Shown: piece after piece, positions 16,352 to 24,995 of the stretch | Numbering within the stretch: position 1 is the stretch's first letter | Layout of the letters: each line of letters opens with the position of its first letter | Assembly (NCBI GenBank): GCA_018400955.1 | Contig: JAGYLH010000010.1 | Span: forward strand, 1 to 53,445 | Direction: 5' to 3' | Source of the DNA: Bacteroidales bacterium | Lineage (GTDB): Bacteria; Bacteroidota; Bacteroidia; Bacteroidales; F082 | DNA length: 53,445 bases | Position numbers and translations under genes: made by a program | The notes under the pieces: generated by a model | What the model was told of the DNA's origin: nothing | Database searches by the model: none | What the model saw: only the letters and a program-made list of their open reading frames with translations

Positions 16352-18493
16352 TTAAGCATGTGATTCAGTTAAATTATTTAGCAGAATACTAAAAGCACTT
16401 CCCTTGTCTGGTTCTGATTCAAGTTGAAGTTCAGCTCCCAGCAGTACAGCATAATCTCGGCAAAGCATCAGACCCATACCAGAGCTTTTTTCGCCTTCTG
16501 TTCCGGGTCGCCCAAAATTAACATCCAGGTCAAAAATTCTTTTCTGTTTATCTTTAGGAATTCCTATCCCACTGTCACGGATGGTCAATTTTATAGCTTC
16601 ATCAATAAATTGCGCCTCAAGTTTCAGCTCACCTCCACGAGCTGTAAATTTATTGGCGTTTATCAGGAAGTTTAGTAAAATTTGCTTTAAAATCTGATAG
16701 TCTGTTGTCAAATAGATATCACTTTTAATCAAAATTTGCAGTTTTTGTTTTTTTGACTCAACAGAAAACTGCACGATGTCAACAAGTTCAACGAAAAGTT
16801 TCTGTATGGAGAATGTTGATGGATTCACCCTCATCATTCCTTGCTGCAACTGACTCCATTGCAAAAGATCTTCCAAAAGCACGAGGGTGTTTTCTGAAGA
16901 TTTCTCCAATTGAACCACCATCTTCTTTTTCTCTTCTTTTGTTAGGCTGTCCCAGTCTGAACGCAGCAGGCTCATACTGGCCTGAATGGTCGCAATCGGT
17001 CCGCGTAAGTCATGGCTGATAATAGAAAAAAACTTATCTTTTGTTTGGTTGAGATTTTCCAATTCCAGATTTTGCTTATCCAATTTTTGAATGTTGAGCT
17101 CCAAAAGCAGGTTAAGTTTTCTGATCTTTTTTTGGCTTATATACTGAAAAATAGTAAATAATATTGTACCAATTAATGCAATTACAATGAACATGTTGAG
17201 TCTTCGCTGATTTTCAAACCGCTGATAATGAACGGCATTTTCGCTATTAAGCAAATCATTCCGAAGCTTTTGAAATTCAAGTTCCCGTTCTATTTCAAAT
17301 GCCACAATTCTGTTATGCGCATAGTCTTTATTTAACTTATTCAGAATTCTTTGGTATTCATTCGTGCGCACAAAGGCATCCCTGAAACGGCCTTTCGTGC
17401 TGTCAATTTTCACGATACCTCTTAGTGCATTTTTTTTGTATTCAAGCAAGTCAAACGAATCCGCCAATTTATAACCGTTCTGGTACAGCTGCCATGCCTT
17501 ATTAAAATCACCCGTTTCAAGATAAACGTTACCCAAATTTATGGTCAAAGCGGTTGATAGTCGCGGAAAATATTTACTTCGTGGATTGTCGAGAGCCCGC
17601 TGAAACAAGATGGCAGCCGAATCGTATCTTGCTTCCTCAAAACATCGATTGGCCCTTATTACATCTATCATTTGCAATATACCTTCGCGGTTTCGGGGTA
17701 TTCCTAAATGGAGTGCCTTTGTGAAGTAATAAGAAGCTGAATCATGATTGTATTCAAAGCTGGCAAATGATTCGGCCATATTTATGTATAGGGATGCGAG
17801 ATATTGATTATTGTTCTGTTCAAGATGGTAAGAGATAGCATTCCTGTAATTCTGATGCATTCGCTCAATTCTTCCCAAATTGTAAAACACATTGCCCATT
17901 GCAGTGTGAAGATTGGCTCTTAATGCCGCATTGCTTTGTGTTTTATCGCTCAATCTGGCTTTTTCCAAAAGGCTTACCGCTTCGGTATAAGATCCCTTAT
18001 TATTCAATACTGAGCTGTAACTTATTATGTTTTGGATATATTTTGAGTGCAGTTGATACTGATTGGCTTTTTCGATAGCTTCAAGGTAATAGAGGCTTGC
18101 TGAATCAAAATTGCCCCAAGTATTATATACCAGTGCAATGTTACTCATGGCATTGATTTCATTAACTTTATAACCACCACGCTGTGCCCAGTAAACAGAA
18201 TTATGGTATTGCATGATAGCCGTATCAAAATGATTGATCGCCCAATAATAATTACCTTTCAGAATTGATGCACGTAGCTTGGCATAAGCATTCTGCGTGG
18301 TATCAGCATACACATTTAATGAATCCAACCAGGGCAAAACTGCTTTCGGATTGATAAAAATTGAGTCAAGAATCGGTTTAACCCAATGCTGTATTGCAAC
18401 AGAATCTTTATTAACTGATTGATGGCTGTTTATCTTTTCCGGGTACACCAAAAAAACTAAAGAGATTATAAATAGTAAACTTGATCGGATCAT
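16352..18493 (-). CDS. Periplasmic TPR sensor histidine kinase
   Basis: A 713-residue sensor. A signal peptide (1-22) leads to a periplasmic helical region of several TPR units (about 75-355; for example LHTAMGNVFYNLGRIE, LTINLGNVYLETGDF), a coiled coil, one membrane helix (about 433-452), HisKA with His494 in SIISHDLRGP, and HATPase with NFLINANKF, DSGIGIP and SGMGLML. All ATP-site motifs are present. No receiver is attached, so it needs a separate response regulator. None is adjacent. The ATG at 18493 is chosen because an upstream in-frame TTG lies within the -7 promoter element. It sits between hypE and hypAB but has its own promoter. Confidence 0.9.
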   Translation of the reverse strand: MIRSSLLFIISLVFLVYPEKINSHQSVNKDSVAIQHWVKPILDSIFINPKAVLPWLDSLNVYADTTQNAYAKLRASILKGNYYWAINHFDTAIMQYHNSVYWAQRGGYKVNEINAMSNIALVYNTWGNFDSASLYYLEAIEKANQYQLHSKYIQNIISYSSVLNNKGSYTEAVSLLEKARLSDKTQSNAALRANLHTAMGNVFYNLGRIERMHQNYRNAISYHLEQNNNQYLASLYINMAESFASFEYNHDSASYYFTKALHLGIPRNREGILQMIDVIRANRCFEEARYDSAAILFQRALDNPRSKYFPRLSTALTINLGNVYLETGDFNKAWQLYQNGYKLADSFDLLEYKKNALRGIVKIDSTKGRFRDAFVRTNEYQRILNKLNKDYAHNRIVAFEIERELEFQKLRNDLLNSENAVHYQRFENQRRLNMFIVIALIGTILFTIFQYISQKKIRKLNLLLELNIQKLDKQNLELENLNQTKDKFFSIISHDLRGPIATIQASMSLLRSDWDSLTKEEKKKMVVQLEKSSENTLVLLEDLLQWSQLQQGMMRVNPSTFSIQKLFVELVDIVQFSVESKKQKLQILIKSDIYLTTDYQILKQILLNFLINANKFTARGGELKLEAQFIDEAIKLTIRDSGIGIPKDKQKRIFDLDVNFGRPGTEGEKSSGMGLMLCRDYAVLLGAELQLESEPDKGSAFSILLNNLTESHA

Positions 18494-18538
18494 TAAGGCA
18501 AAAAATTTGGAAAAAAAAGGTTTGTTTTCTCGATGTCG

Positions 18539-18546
18539 CAAAGATA
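18539..18546 (-). promoter_or_regulatory. -7 promoter element for the TPR histidine kinase
   Basis: Minus-strand TATCTTTG matches TAnnTTTG, 45 bases upstream of the ATG at 18493. Confidence 0.6.
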
Positions 18547-18730
18547 AAAATATTTGTAAATATTAGAATAAGTAATTCTGTCAAACGGAAAAATGAATGA
18601 GACGTACACATGTAAAAAGACAAAAGCGACGAACTGTAAAATGATGGGAAGAAATTTACGTTCCAGCTTGTATGAATTAATCAGGCTAACTTGTGGTAGC
18701 AAATTAACTCATTGTTGTTATTAGCTTTTA

Positions 18731-18840
18731 GCAAAAAACGTCAGGGACGAGGCTTGCGAAGTCTTAAAAACCAAGGAGTTTTACGTAAGTAAATGACTGT
18801 TTTTAAAACGAGCGGAACGAAGTGTCTGGCGTTTTCTTGC
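18731..18840 (-). terminator. Large foldback hairpin downstream of hypE
   Basis: GCAAAAAACGTCAGGGAC (from 18731) pairs imperfectly with GTCTGGCGTTTTCTTGC (ending 18840). A second pairing, CTTAAAAAC with GTTTTTAA, lies inside, and TTTAC/GTAAA lies at the centre. It starts ten bases after the hypE stop, and on the minus strand its far arm ends in a T-run. It can act as the hypCDE terminator, but at 110 bases it is far longer than usual. Confidence 0.55.
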
Positions 18841-18849
18841 AAAAACTTA

Positions 18850-19875
18850 TCAGCATATTCTGGGCAATTGCTCACCCGCCAGCATATCCACCATGCGCTT
18901 ACCTCCAATGGTAGTATGAAGCCAGGTCTTACCCGGATGATTTTCAGTTATTTCACCAATAATGTTTGCATGCTTTCCATATTTATGATTGCGTAACTTT
19001 TCGAGCACCTTATCAACTAAACGGGCTGCAACCACCATCACTACCTTGCCTTCGTTGGCTACATACAGCGGATCAAAACCCAACAGCTCGCACATGCCAC
19101 GAACACTGTCCCTTAAAGGAATTTGTGATTCATACAAGTCAATACCATAAGTTTTATCGGAGCAAAGCTCGCTCACCACAGTTGCCAAACCACCCCGGGT
19201 GGCATCGCGCATAAACTGTATGCCGCCTTCTATTTGCATGGCTTCATGGATCAACCCGTTGAGGGAAGCACAATCGGAATCAATTTTCGTTTTGATTTGG
19301 AGCTGGTTTCGTGCACCCATCACCGCCATACCGTGGTCGCCTATATGGCCATTGATGATGATTTTATCGCCTGTAGCAATATGTTTGCCGGTGGTAATAT
19401 CCCCGGATGATTTGCCTAAGGTTCCAATCCCACTTGTATTAATAAACAATTTGTCGCATTTGGTGCGGTCAACCACCTTGGTATCACCGGTGACAATCAG
19501 GATATTGGCCTTTGCTGCCTCAGCAGCCATACTGATAACGATTTGCTCCAACAATTCGATTGAAAACCCTTCCTCAATGATAAAGGATGCACTAAGGTAT
19601 TTAGGGCTTGCCCCGGCAACAGCCAGGTCATTGACTGTTCCCGCAACAGCCAGTTTGCCAATATCACCTCCCGGAAAAAATAAAGGGTCCACAACAAATG
19701 AATCTGTGGTAAAAGCCAGGCTTGAGCTATCCATTTCCAAAATGGCAGAATCGCCTTGCTTACGCAAAAATGGATTGTCAAAGTGTTTAACAAAAATATC
19801 TTGTATCAACTGATGCGAAAGGCGGCCGCCACTTCCGTGGCCTAAAAGGATATTCTTTTGTTTGCTCATAATCAT
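18850..19875 (-). CDS. hypE: Hydrogenase maturation protein HypE
   Basis: About 341 residues. It dehydrates the carbamoyl group put on its C-terminal cysteine by HypF, making the thiocyanate that supplies CN to hydrogenase iron. The essential C-terminal PRIC ending is intact. Other motifs are LGHGSGGRLSHQLI, DSAILEMDSS, VTGDTKVVDR and FMRDATRGGLATVVSEL, typical of the PurM/HypE ATP-binding fold. The ATG at 19873-19875 overlaps the hypD stop (ATGA), giving translational coupling. An ATG two codons later is the alternative. HypF is not in the window and must be elsewhere. Confidence 0.96.
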   Translation of the reverse strand: MIMSKQKNILLGHGSGGRLSHQLIQDIFVKHFDNPFLRKQGDSAILEMDSSSLAFTTDSFVVDPLFFPGGDIGKLAVAGTVNDLAVAGASPKYLSASFIIEEGFSIELLEQIVISMAAEAAKANILIVTGDTKVVDRTKCDKLFINTSGIGTLGKSSGDITTGKHIATGDKIIINGHIGDHGMAVMGARNQLQIKTKIDSDCASLNGLIHEAMQIEGGIQFMRDATRGGLATVVSELCSDKTYGIDLYESQIPLRDSVRGMCELLGFDPLYVANEGKVVMVVAARLVDKVLEKLRNHKYGKHANIIGEITENHPGKTWLHTTIGGKRMVDMLAGEQLPRIC

Positions 19876-20954
19876 CCCATATTGTAACGATAATAGGCCG
19901 CACAGGCACCTTCGTTCGATACCATGCAAGCCCCGACGGGTTCACTTGGTGTGCAAGCTTTTCCGAAAAGTTTGCAATCGGAGGGTTTGGCAAGTCCTTT
20001 GAGCACTGTGCCACAAATGCAGCCTTTGTCTTCCCTTGTTGTTTCCACCTCCACGGCAATCATTTTTTCGGCATCAAACTCGGCATATTTTTCCCTGATC
20101 CCAAAACCACTTTGAGGAAGGGTTCCAAGTCCGCGCCACCAATCATCGCGCAGCTCAAACACTTCGTCAAGCATATCAAGTGCTTTTAGGTTGCCTTCGG
20201 GTTTTACAGCACGGCTGTATTGGATTTCAACAGCGGCTTGTCCGTCTTCGTGCTGTTTTACAAGCATATATATTGATTGTAACAGGTCGAGAGGCTCAAA
20301 ACCACTGATAACAACGCCCAAGTTATATTTTTCAGGAATGAAGTCATAGATGTGCGAGCCGGTAATACAACTCACATGTCCCGGCCCGATATAGCCGTTG
20401 ATGTTTACCCCTTCATCAATCAGTGCGGCCATGGGCGGCGGCATGATTTTGTGTGCACTGTAAACAAAAAAATTAAACAGGCCGGCCATCTGTGCTTTGG
20501 CAATGCCGGCAGCTGAAGCAGGGGAGGTGGTTTCGAATCCTATTCCGAGGAATACAACTTTTTTATTGCGGTTTTGCTTGGCAATCATCATCGCATCGAG
20601 TATGGAATAAACAATGCGTATATCCCCGCCAGCAGCCTTTTCGCGGTCAAGTGTTGAACTGGAGCCCGGAACACGTATCAGGTCGCCATAGGTTGTGATA
20701 ATTACTTCCGGCATACGGCTGTATGCAATTGCCTGATCGATATAGGCCCTGCTGGTAACGCAGACCGGGCAGCCAGGCCCCGACACCAATTCGATTGTTT
20801 CAGGCAAAAGGGCAGGAATTCCGAATCGCTGAATGGCCATGGTGTGCCCTCCGCAAACTTCCATGATGCGGATGGGTTTGCGCGACAAGCGCTTCAGTTG
20901 GTCAGCAAGGGCCATCACTTTTTCCTTGTCGCGGTATTCGTCTATGTATTTCAT
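19872..20954 (-). CDS. hypD: Hydrogenase maturation protein HypD
   Basis: A 360-residue iron-sulfur scaffold on which, with HypC, the Fe(CN)2CO unit is built. Catalytic cysteine motifs are MEVCGGHTMAIQRFG and SGPGCPVCVTS. GIGFETTSPA follows, and the C-terminal cluster ligands lie in CICGTVLKG, PSDCKLFGKAC and GACMVSNEGAC. Length is normal. It begins 11 bases after hypC and overlaps hypE by four bases, so hypC-hypD-hypE is one transcription unit. Confidence 0.97.
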   Translation of the reverse strand: MKYIDEYRDKEKVMALADQLKRLSRKPIRIMEVCGGHTMAIQRFGIPALLPETIELVSGPGCPVCVTSRAYIDQAIAYSRMPEVIITTYGDLIRVPGSSSTLDREKAAGGDIRIVYSILDAMMIAKQNRNKKVVFLGIGFETTSPASAAGIAKAQMAGLFNFFVYSAHKIMPPPMAALIDEGVNINGYIGPGHVSCITGSHIYDFIPEKYNLGVVISGFEPLDLLQSIYMLVKQHEDGQAAVEIQYSRAVKPEGNLKALDMLDEVFELRDDWWRGLGTLPQSGFGIREKYAEFDAEKMIAVEVETTREDKGCICGTVLKGLAKPSDCKLFGKACTPSEPVGACMVSNEGACAAYYRYNMG

Positions 20955-20965
20955 TTTGAAAATAA

Positions 20966-21235
20966 TTAGGCGATGCGTTCACCGGTTTCTTTTTCTTCCT
21001 GATCAAGCATTTCATTGAATTCGGAAAATTCATCAAAGAGTTTGAGTGTTTCCTCCGCTTCTTCCTTGCTGATTTTTTGAATGGCAAAGCCAGTATGCAA
21101 CAGCACATAATCGCCCACTTGCAATTCGTTGAGATCAAGCATTTGCAAGCTGGCTGTGTATTCGGCCCCTCCTACTGAACACTGGGCCATATCGCCTTCA
21201 ATGGCATCAATGCGCGATGGTATGCTAAGGCACAT
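20966..21235 (-). CDS. hypC: Hydrogenase maturation chaperone HypC
   Basis: An 89-residue chaperone that binds HypD and then the hydrogenase large subunit. The start at 21235 gives MCLSIPSRI; the Cys directly after Met is the essential iron ligand, so a longer upstream frame is rejected. VGDYVLLHTGFAIQKISKEEA is the family's conserved strand and helix. The C-terminus is a short acidic extension. It is the first gene of hypCDE, with a TACCTTTG element upstream. Confidence 0.96.
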   Translation of the reverse strand: MCLSIPSRIDAIEGDMAQCSVGGAEYTASLQMLDLNELQVGDYVLLHTGFAIQKISKEEAEETLKLFDEFSEFNEMLDQEEKETGERIA

Positions 21236-21275
21236 AGTATTATAGTATATTATATATGTATAACTGAACGAGCAG

Positions 21276-21283
21276 CAAAGGTA
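21276..21283 (-). promoter_or_regulatory. -7 promoter element for hypCDE
   Basis: Minus-strand TACCTTTG matches TAnnTTTG, 40 bases upstream of the hypC ATG. A TTTG lies roughly 24 bases further up. Confidence 0.55.
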
Positions 21284-21491
21284 AACATTGTAAAACAGAA
21301 ACTGTGACAAAAATGTGTGTTTTGATTATAAGGGATTCCGGGGGTCGGGATTCCGGATTCAATCCGTCAGTGGACGGACAAGATTCAAGATTTGAGATTA
21401 CGGTTTTTTGATGATTCCGAAAGTTAGCAATTGGCAAGGGGCAGTTGGCAAAGTGTTTTGGTGTCCTGTCACCTTAGCTCTTGCAGGCTTG

Positions 21492-21629
21492 GCGAGTGGC
21501 TATAATCCAGGTGACTGAGCCGAAGTGCCGACTTACAAGGGATTATCTTTCTAACGCCGGTGCCTTCGACTACCCTTCGGCTCTTACGCTCAGGGCAAGC
21601 GCTAAGTCACCTGAGTTCTTGCCACTCGC
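21492..21629. repeat. Foldback intergenic element (repeat copy C)
   Basis: A 138-bp imperfect inverted repeat. The outer arms are GCGAGTGGC (21492-21500) and GCCACTCGC (21621-21629). Next in are CCAGGTGACTGAG (21507-21519) and CTAAGTCACCTGAG (21602-21615), and inside lie GAGCCGAAG and CTTCGGCTC. The inner part (21522-21622) shares the word order of copies A and B at 3.2-3.5 kb. Confidence 0.8.
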
Positions 21630-21635
21630 AGAGCC

Positions 21636-21662
21636 GAAGCCCCGACTTTCAACGAGTCTTCC
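21636..21662 (+). repeat. Intergenic repeat, truncated copy D
   Basis: GAAGCCCCGACTTTCAACGA repeats the opening of copies A and B and then stops matching. It lies directly after the foldback copy C. Confidence 0.6.
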
Positions 21663-21730
21663 TGTTTTTTATCGGTGCATCTGAATCATACGACACATTA
21701 TCTGGTGTTTAGCTTGTAAAATCATTTCAT

Positions 21731-21828
21731 GCTTCGCGCACAGCCTCACTGCCTAACAGACTCACAGAATCACAATATTCCCCGCTTCGCGCACTGAATA
21801 ACTGAATCACAGCCTCACAGAATCACAA
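21731..21828 (+). repeat. Imperfect direct repeat (two units)
   Basis: Units at 21731-21774 and 21784-21828 both start GCTTCGCGCAC and end ACAGAATCACAA, with variable CTGAATCAC-type filler. It looks like low-complexity drift next to the 3' end of the ligase gene. Confidence 0.6.
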
Positions 21829-21832
21829 CTCA

Positions 21833-23890
21833 TCACTTAACAATCCTGATTCTCGCATCAACAGCAACAAGCTTTTCAGCATTTCCTAAAAGCGGGTTCA
21901 GGTCGAGTTCGGCTATTTCGGGTGCAGCTTCAAGCAGGGCCGACAATCGCCGAATAGTATCCACAAAGGCCGCTTCGTTGATGGGCTTCTGCCCACGCAC
22001 CCCTTTGATGATGGCGTAGCTCTTCAACGACCTGATCATTTGCGTAGCTTCTGCTTCGCTCACAGGCGATAAGGCACTGCTTACATCTTTCAGTACTTCG
22101 ATAAAAATCCCTCCCATACCACAGAGCACCATATGCCCAAATCCGGTTTCATATTTTGCCCCTACAAACAATTCCGTACCACTGAGCATGGGTTGAAGCA
22201 AAATGGCGTGCGTATCCTTGATTTTGATCATCCGCTCAAACTCAGCACGTAATTGTTCAACAGATTTTACATTCAAAACGACACCACCTACATCTGATTT
22301 GTGCACAGGGCCAACCACTTTCATCACAAGTGGGTAATTCAATTGCAAAGCCGCTTTTTCGGCCTCATCGATGGTTTCGGCTACAGCCTCGCCGGCTCGT
22401 GAAATACCTGCTGCATCCAGTAATTGTTGTATGGCTTCGGGACTGATATAGCCTTCGTCTGAATTTTCAATGACGGTTCTGATCGCTGCCTTGTCAATTT
22501 GGGGCATTTCCGGTTGAAGGCTTTGGGGAGCATCTGTGTGATATACCCTGGCCAGTGCATTTCCCAATTGGACCTCATCGGGGAAATTTACCCTGCCTTT
22601 TGAAATAAAAGCCTGCACCTCGCTGGCGGCTGTCAGAATGGAAGGCAGTACCGGATAAACAGGCTTTTTACAGCTTTTCATTTTTTGGTCAAGCACCTCA
22701 TACACATCGTAAATATCGGTGAGTCCGGGTGTGCCAAATATAACGACCATCGCGTCTATGTTATCAAAATCCTTGTCAACTGAATCTATGATGAACCCCA
22801 GTTGTTCGGCATTACCAGTCGCTAAAAAGTCGATGGGATTGGCCACAGACGAACCTGGAAATAGCTTTTCCTTGAGGGCTTCGGCTGCATTTCCACTAAT
22901 AGGAGGCACTTCAAGTCCGCCACCCGATAAGGCATCGGTAAGCATCACCGCCGGGCCGCCGGCATGGGTAATAATAGCCAATCGCTTGCCTTTGAGCTCA
23001 GGATAACTGAAAACAGAAGCTGTAGCGATCAAATCTTCACGGCCATAGCATCTTACAATGCCGGCTTTGCGAAACAAGGCGTCAACGGCAACATCCGGAC
23101 TGGCGAGCGCCCCTGTGTGCGATGATGCAGCACGGCTGCCGGCTTCACTACTTCCCGCTTTGATTGCGGCAATACGGCAACCTTTTCGGATGAGCGAGGA
23201 GGCGTGTTTGAGGAGCATCTGCGGCTTGTCAATGTTTTCGATATAAAGCAGCTTGATCTTTGAATCCTTTTCAGGGTCAAAGGTTTCGTCCATATGCTTG
23301 AGTATTTCCTCAACGCCCATCTGTGCAGAGTTGCCCACCGAATAAACATTTGAGAAAGTGAGCCCTTTGGGGATGCCTGCTTCCATGATGAAGCATGCCG
23401 TAGCCCCGGAACCTGAAATAAAATCACAGCCTTTGGGATCAAGTTTTGGGATAGGGTAGGTGAAGATGCTGTGGTGCTGAGGGGTAAGTATGCCCACACA
23501 ATTAGGGCCTATCAAAGAACCGCCAACTTGATTGATTGTTTTTACAATACGATCTTCAAGCAGTTTGCCTTCATGGCTTTCTTCGCTAAATCCGGCCGAG
23601 AGTATGATAAATGCCCGGGTAGCTTTCTGGCTGGTGAGCATATCAATCAGGTCGGGAATAAAACGTGCAGCAATAGCGATAACAGCCAGATCAACATTTG
23701 GCAGGTCAACAGGGTTTGGATAGCTTTTTATGCCTTGTACCTCTGTTTCCTTTGGATTGGAAACATATAGCTTTCCTTTGAATCCACCATCCAAAATATT
23801 TTTCAAAACCTTACCTCCTGGTTTGGTGATATCGTTGGAGCCTCCAACCACGACAATGCTCTCCGGGTGTGTTAACTGCCTGTTTATCAT
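21833..23890 (-). CDS. Acetate-CoA ligase (ADP-forming), fused alpha/beta type
   Basis: A 685-residue acyl-CoA synthetase that makes acetate (or another acid) and ATP from acyl-CoA, ADP and phosphate. The N-terminal CoA-binding domain has VVVGGSNDITKPGGKVLKNI. The ligase-CoA part has GSGATACF and SSHTGALASPDVAVDA, whose His becomes phosphorylated. The C-terminal ATP-grasp domain runs from about residue 465, with LQLNYPLVMKVVGP, KSDVGGVVLNV and LDLNPLL. The fused arrangement and length are standard. A TACTTTTG element lies 43 bases upstream. In a hydrogenase-bearing fermenter this would be the ATP-yielding last step to acetate. The exact acid cannot be deduced. Confidence 0.92.
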   Translation of the reverse strand: MINRQLTHPESIVVVGGSNDITKPGGKVLKNILDGGFKGKLYVSNPKETEVQGIKSYPNPVDLPNVDLAVIAIAARFIPDLIDMLTSQKATRAFIILSAGFSEESHEGKLLEDRIVKTINQVGGSLIGPNCVGILTPQHHSIFTYPIPKLDPKGCDFISGSGATACFIMEAGIPKGLTFSNVYSVGNSAQMGVEEILKHMDETFDPEKDSKIKLLYIENIDKPQMLLKHASSLIRKGCRIAAIKAGSSEAGSRAASSHTGALASPDVAVDALFRKAGIVRCYGREDLIATASVFSYPELKGKRLAIITHAGGPAVMLTDALSGGGLEVPPISGNAAEALKEKLFPGSSVANPIDFLATGNAEQLGFIIDSVDKDFDNIDAMVVIFGTPGLTDIYDVYEVLDQKMKSCKKPVYPVLPSILTAASEVQAFISKGRVNFPDEVQLGNALARVYHTDAPQSLQPEMPQIDKAAIRTVIENSDEGYISPEAIQQLLDAAGISRAGEAVAETIDEAEKAALQLNYPLVMKVVGPVHKSDVGGVVLNVKSVEQLRAEFERMIKIKDTHAILLQPMLSGTELFVGAKYETGFGHMVLCGMGGIFIEVLKDVSSALSPVSEAEATQMIRSLKSYAIIKGVRGQKPINEAAFVDTIRRLSALLEAAPEIAELDLNPLLGNAEKLVAVDARIRIVK

Positions 23891-23932
23891 ACTTTCTTAT
23901 ATTGTTTATTTATTAACAGAACCATTTTTCTG

Positions 23933-23940
23933 CAAAAGTA
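23933..23940 (-). promoter_or_regulatory. -7 promoter element for the ADP-forming ligase
   Basis: Minus-strand TACTTTTG matches TAnnTTTG, 42 bases before the ATG at 23890. Confidence 0.55.
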
Positions 23941-24098
23941 TGGAATATTATCAGCATGGCTTTGTAACTACGAGTATTTAGAATCGGTTTAAAAAGCAGA
24001 TTATCCTTAACTTGCCGCCTTTTAATGAAAACACAATTTAGCGCACAAGGAATGAGGTAATGAAAGCCTTTTATTCTGAGATTTAATAAAATAGAATA

Positions 24099-24995
24099 AT
24101 GGAGAAAGTTCTAATTACAAATGCCTTAAGCAAGAATTATGGGCGGTTGCATGCCGTTGACAGTCTTGATTTTGAGGTGTGCAAGGGCGAAGTGTTTGGT
24201 ATTTTGGGCCCCAATGGAAGCGGCAAAACAACTACATTGGGTATGTTGCTCAACGTGGTAAATAAAAGCAGCGGTCATTTTAGTTGGTTTGGTCAATCAC
24301 CAACGGCTGAGGCGCGCAAGCGCATTGGTTCCATTCTTGAGATGCCGTTGTTTTATCCCTACTTGAGCGGGCTAAACAATTTGCGGATTGTGGCAGATAT
24401 AAAAGGGGTAGCTTACAATGAAATTCCAGAAGTGCTTGAACGCGTAGGACTTGCTTCGCGAAAGAACAGCAAATTCAAAACCTATTCATTGGGGATGAAG
24501 CAGCGATTAGCACTTGCAGCAGCCCTGCTTGGAAAGCCGGATGTGCTCATTCTGGATGAACCATCCAATGGTTTAGACCCACAGGGAATAGCTGATATCC
24601 GCGGAATTATTCTGGAATTAGCCGCACAAGGTATCACCATCATCTTGGCCAGCCACTTACTGGACGAGGTGCAGAAAATTTGTAGCCATGTGTTGGTGCT
24701 CGATAAGGGAAAGAAACGCTATTCAGGATTGGTGAGTGAGCTTTTGAGCGAAACCACATTGGTAGAGGTAGCTGCTGCTGATAATGAATCGCTGTTTCAG
24801 ATACTACAGCAGTGGGAGGGGGCACTATCTGCCGAGCTGAAAGGCCAATGGGTAATGGTAAAACTTAAGTCCGGTTATCATGCTGATATGCTAAATGCCT
24901 ATGTATTCAGCAAGGACATAATATTGTATCACCTGGCTGCTGAAAAACAGAGTCTTGAGCAACATTTTTTACAACTTCTATCCCAACAATCATGA
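24099..24995 (+). CDS. ABC transporter ATP-binding protein
   Basis: A 298-residue ATPase of the BcrA/DrrA export type. Motifs in order are Walker A GPNGSGKTTT, Q-loop region ILEMPLFYPYLSG, signature YSLGMKQRLALAAAL, Walker B VLILDEPSNGLDPQG, and the switch His in ILASHLLDEV. The C-terminal 80 residues form the extra regulatory domain common in this group. Its stop overlaps the next ATG by four bases (ATGA), so the permease is made with it. The substrate is unknown; related pairs export peptides, lipids or antibiotics, and in Bacteroidota some serve gliding. Confidence 0.93.
   Translation: MEKVLITNALSKNYGRLHAVDSLDFEVCKGEVFGILGPNGSGKTTTLGMLLNVVNKSSGHFSWFGQSPTAEARKRIGSILEMPLFYPYLSGLNNLRIVADIKGVAYNEIPEVLERVGLASRKNSKFKTYSLGMKQRLALAAALLGKPDVLILDEPSNGLDPQGIADIRGIILELAAQGITIILASHLLDEVQKICSHVLVLDKGKKRYSGLVSELLSETTLVEVAAADNESLFQILQQWEGALSAELKGQWVMVKLKSGYHADMLNAYVFSKDIILYHLAAEKQSLEQHFLQLLSQQS

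Larger units (their letters stand above)
18494..18849. other. Intergenic region between hypE and the TPR kinase
   Basis: About 356 bases without a gene. The kinase promoter lies at 18539-18546 and a large imperfect inverted repeat at 18731-18840 sits just past hypE. Between them (about 18550-18720) I see nothing distinctive. Confidence 0.6.
21236..21832. other. Gene-free repeat-bearing interval upstream of hypC
   Basis: About 597 bases with no credible gene. It holds the hypC promoter (21276-21283), an AT palindromic stretch near 21241-21262, the foldback element with repeat copy C (21492-21629), a fragmentary copy D (21636-21662), and a direct repeat (21731-21828) just before the end of the ADP-forming ligase gene. 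Confidence 0.7.

Noticed and set aside
19199-19813. Plus-strand 204-residue reading frame opposite hypE
   Set aside because: It is antisense to a clear hypE gene; its composition (Ile/Ser-rich) is that of a reversed coding strand.
21288-21310. Rex or CRP site in the hypC upstream region (TTGT...ACAA)
   Set aside because: The half-sites are too far apart and the inner bases do not match either consensus.
21636-21828. Small gene within the repeat-bearing interval
   Set aside because: Frames here are short, mirror the repeats, lack a ribosome binding site and show no protein family pattern.
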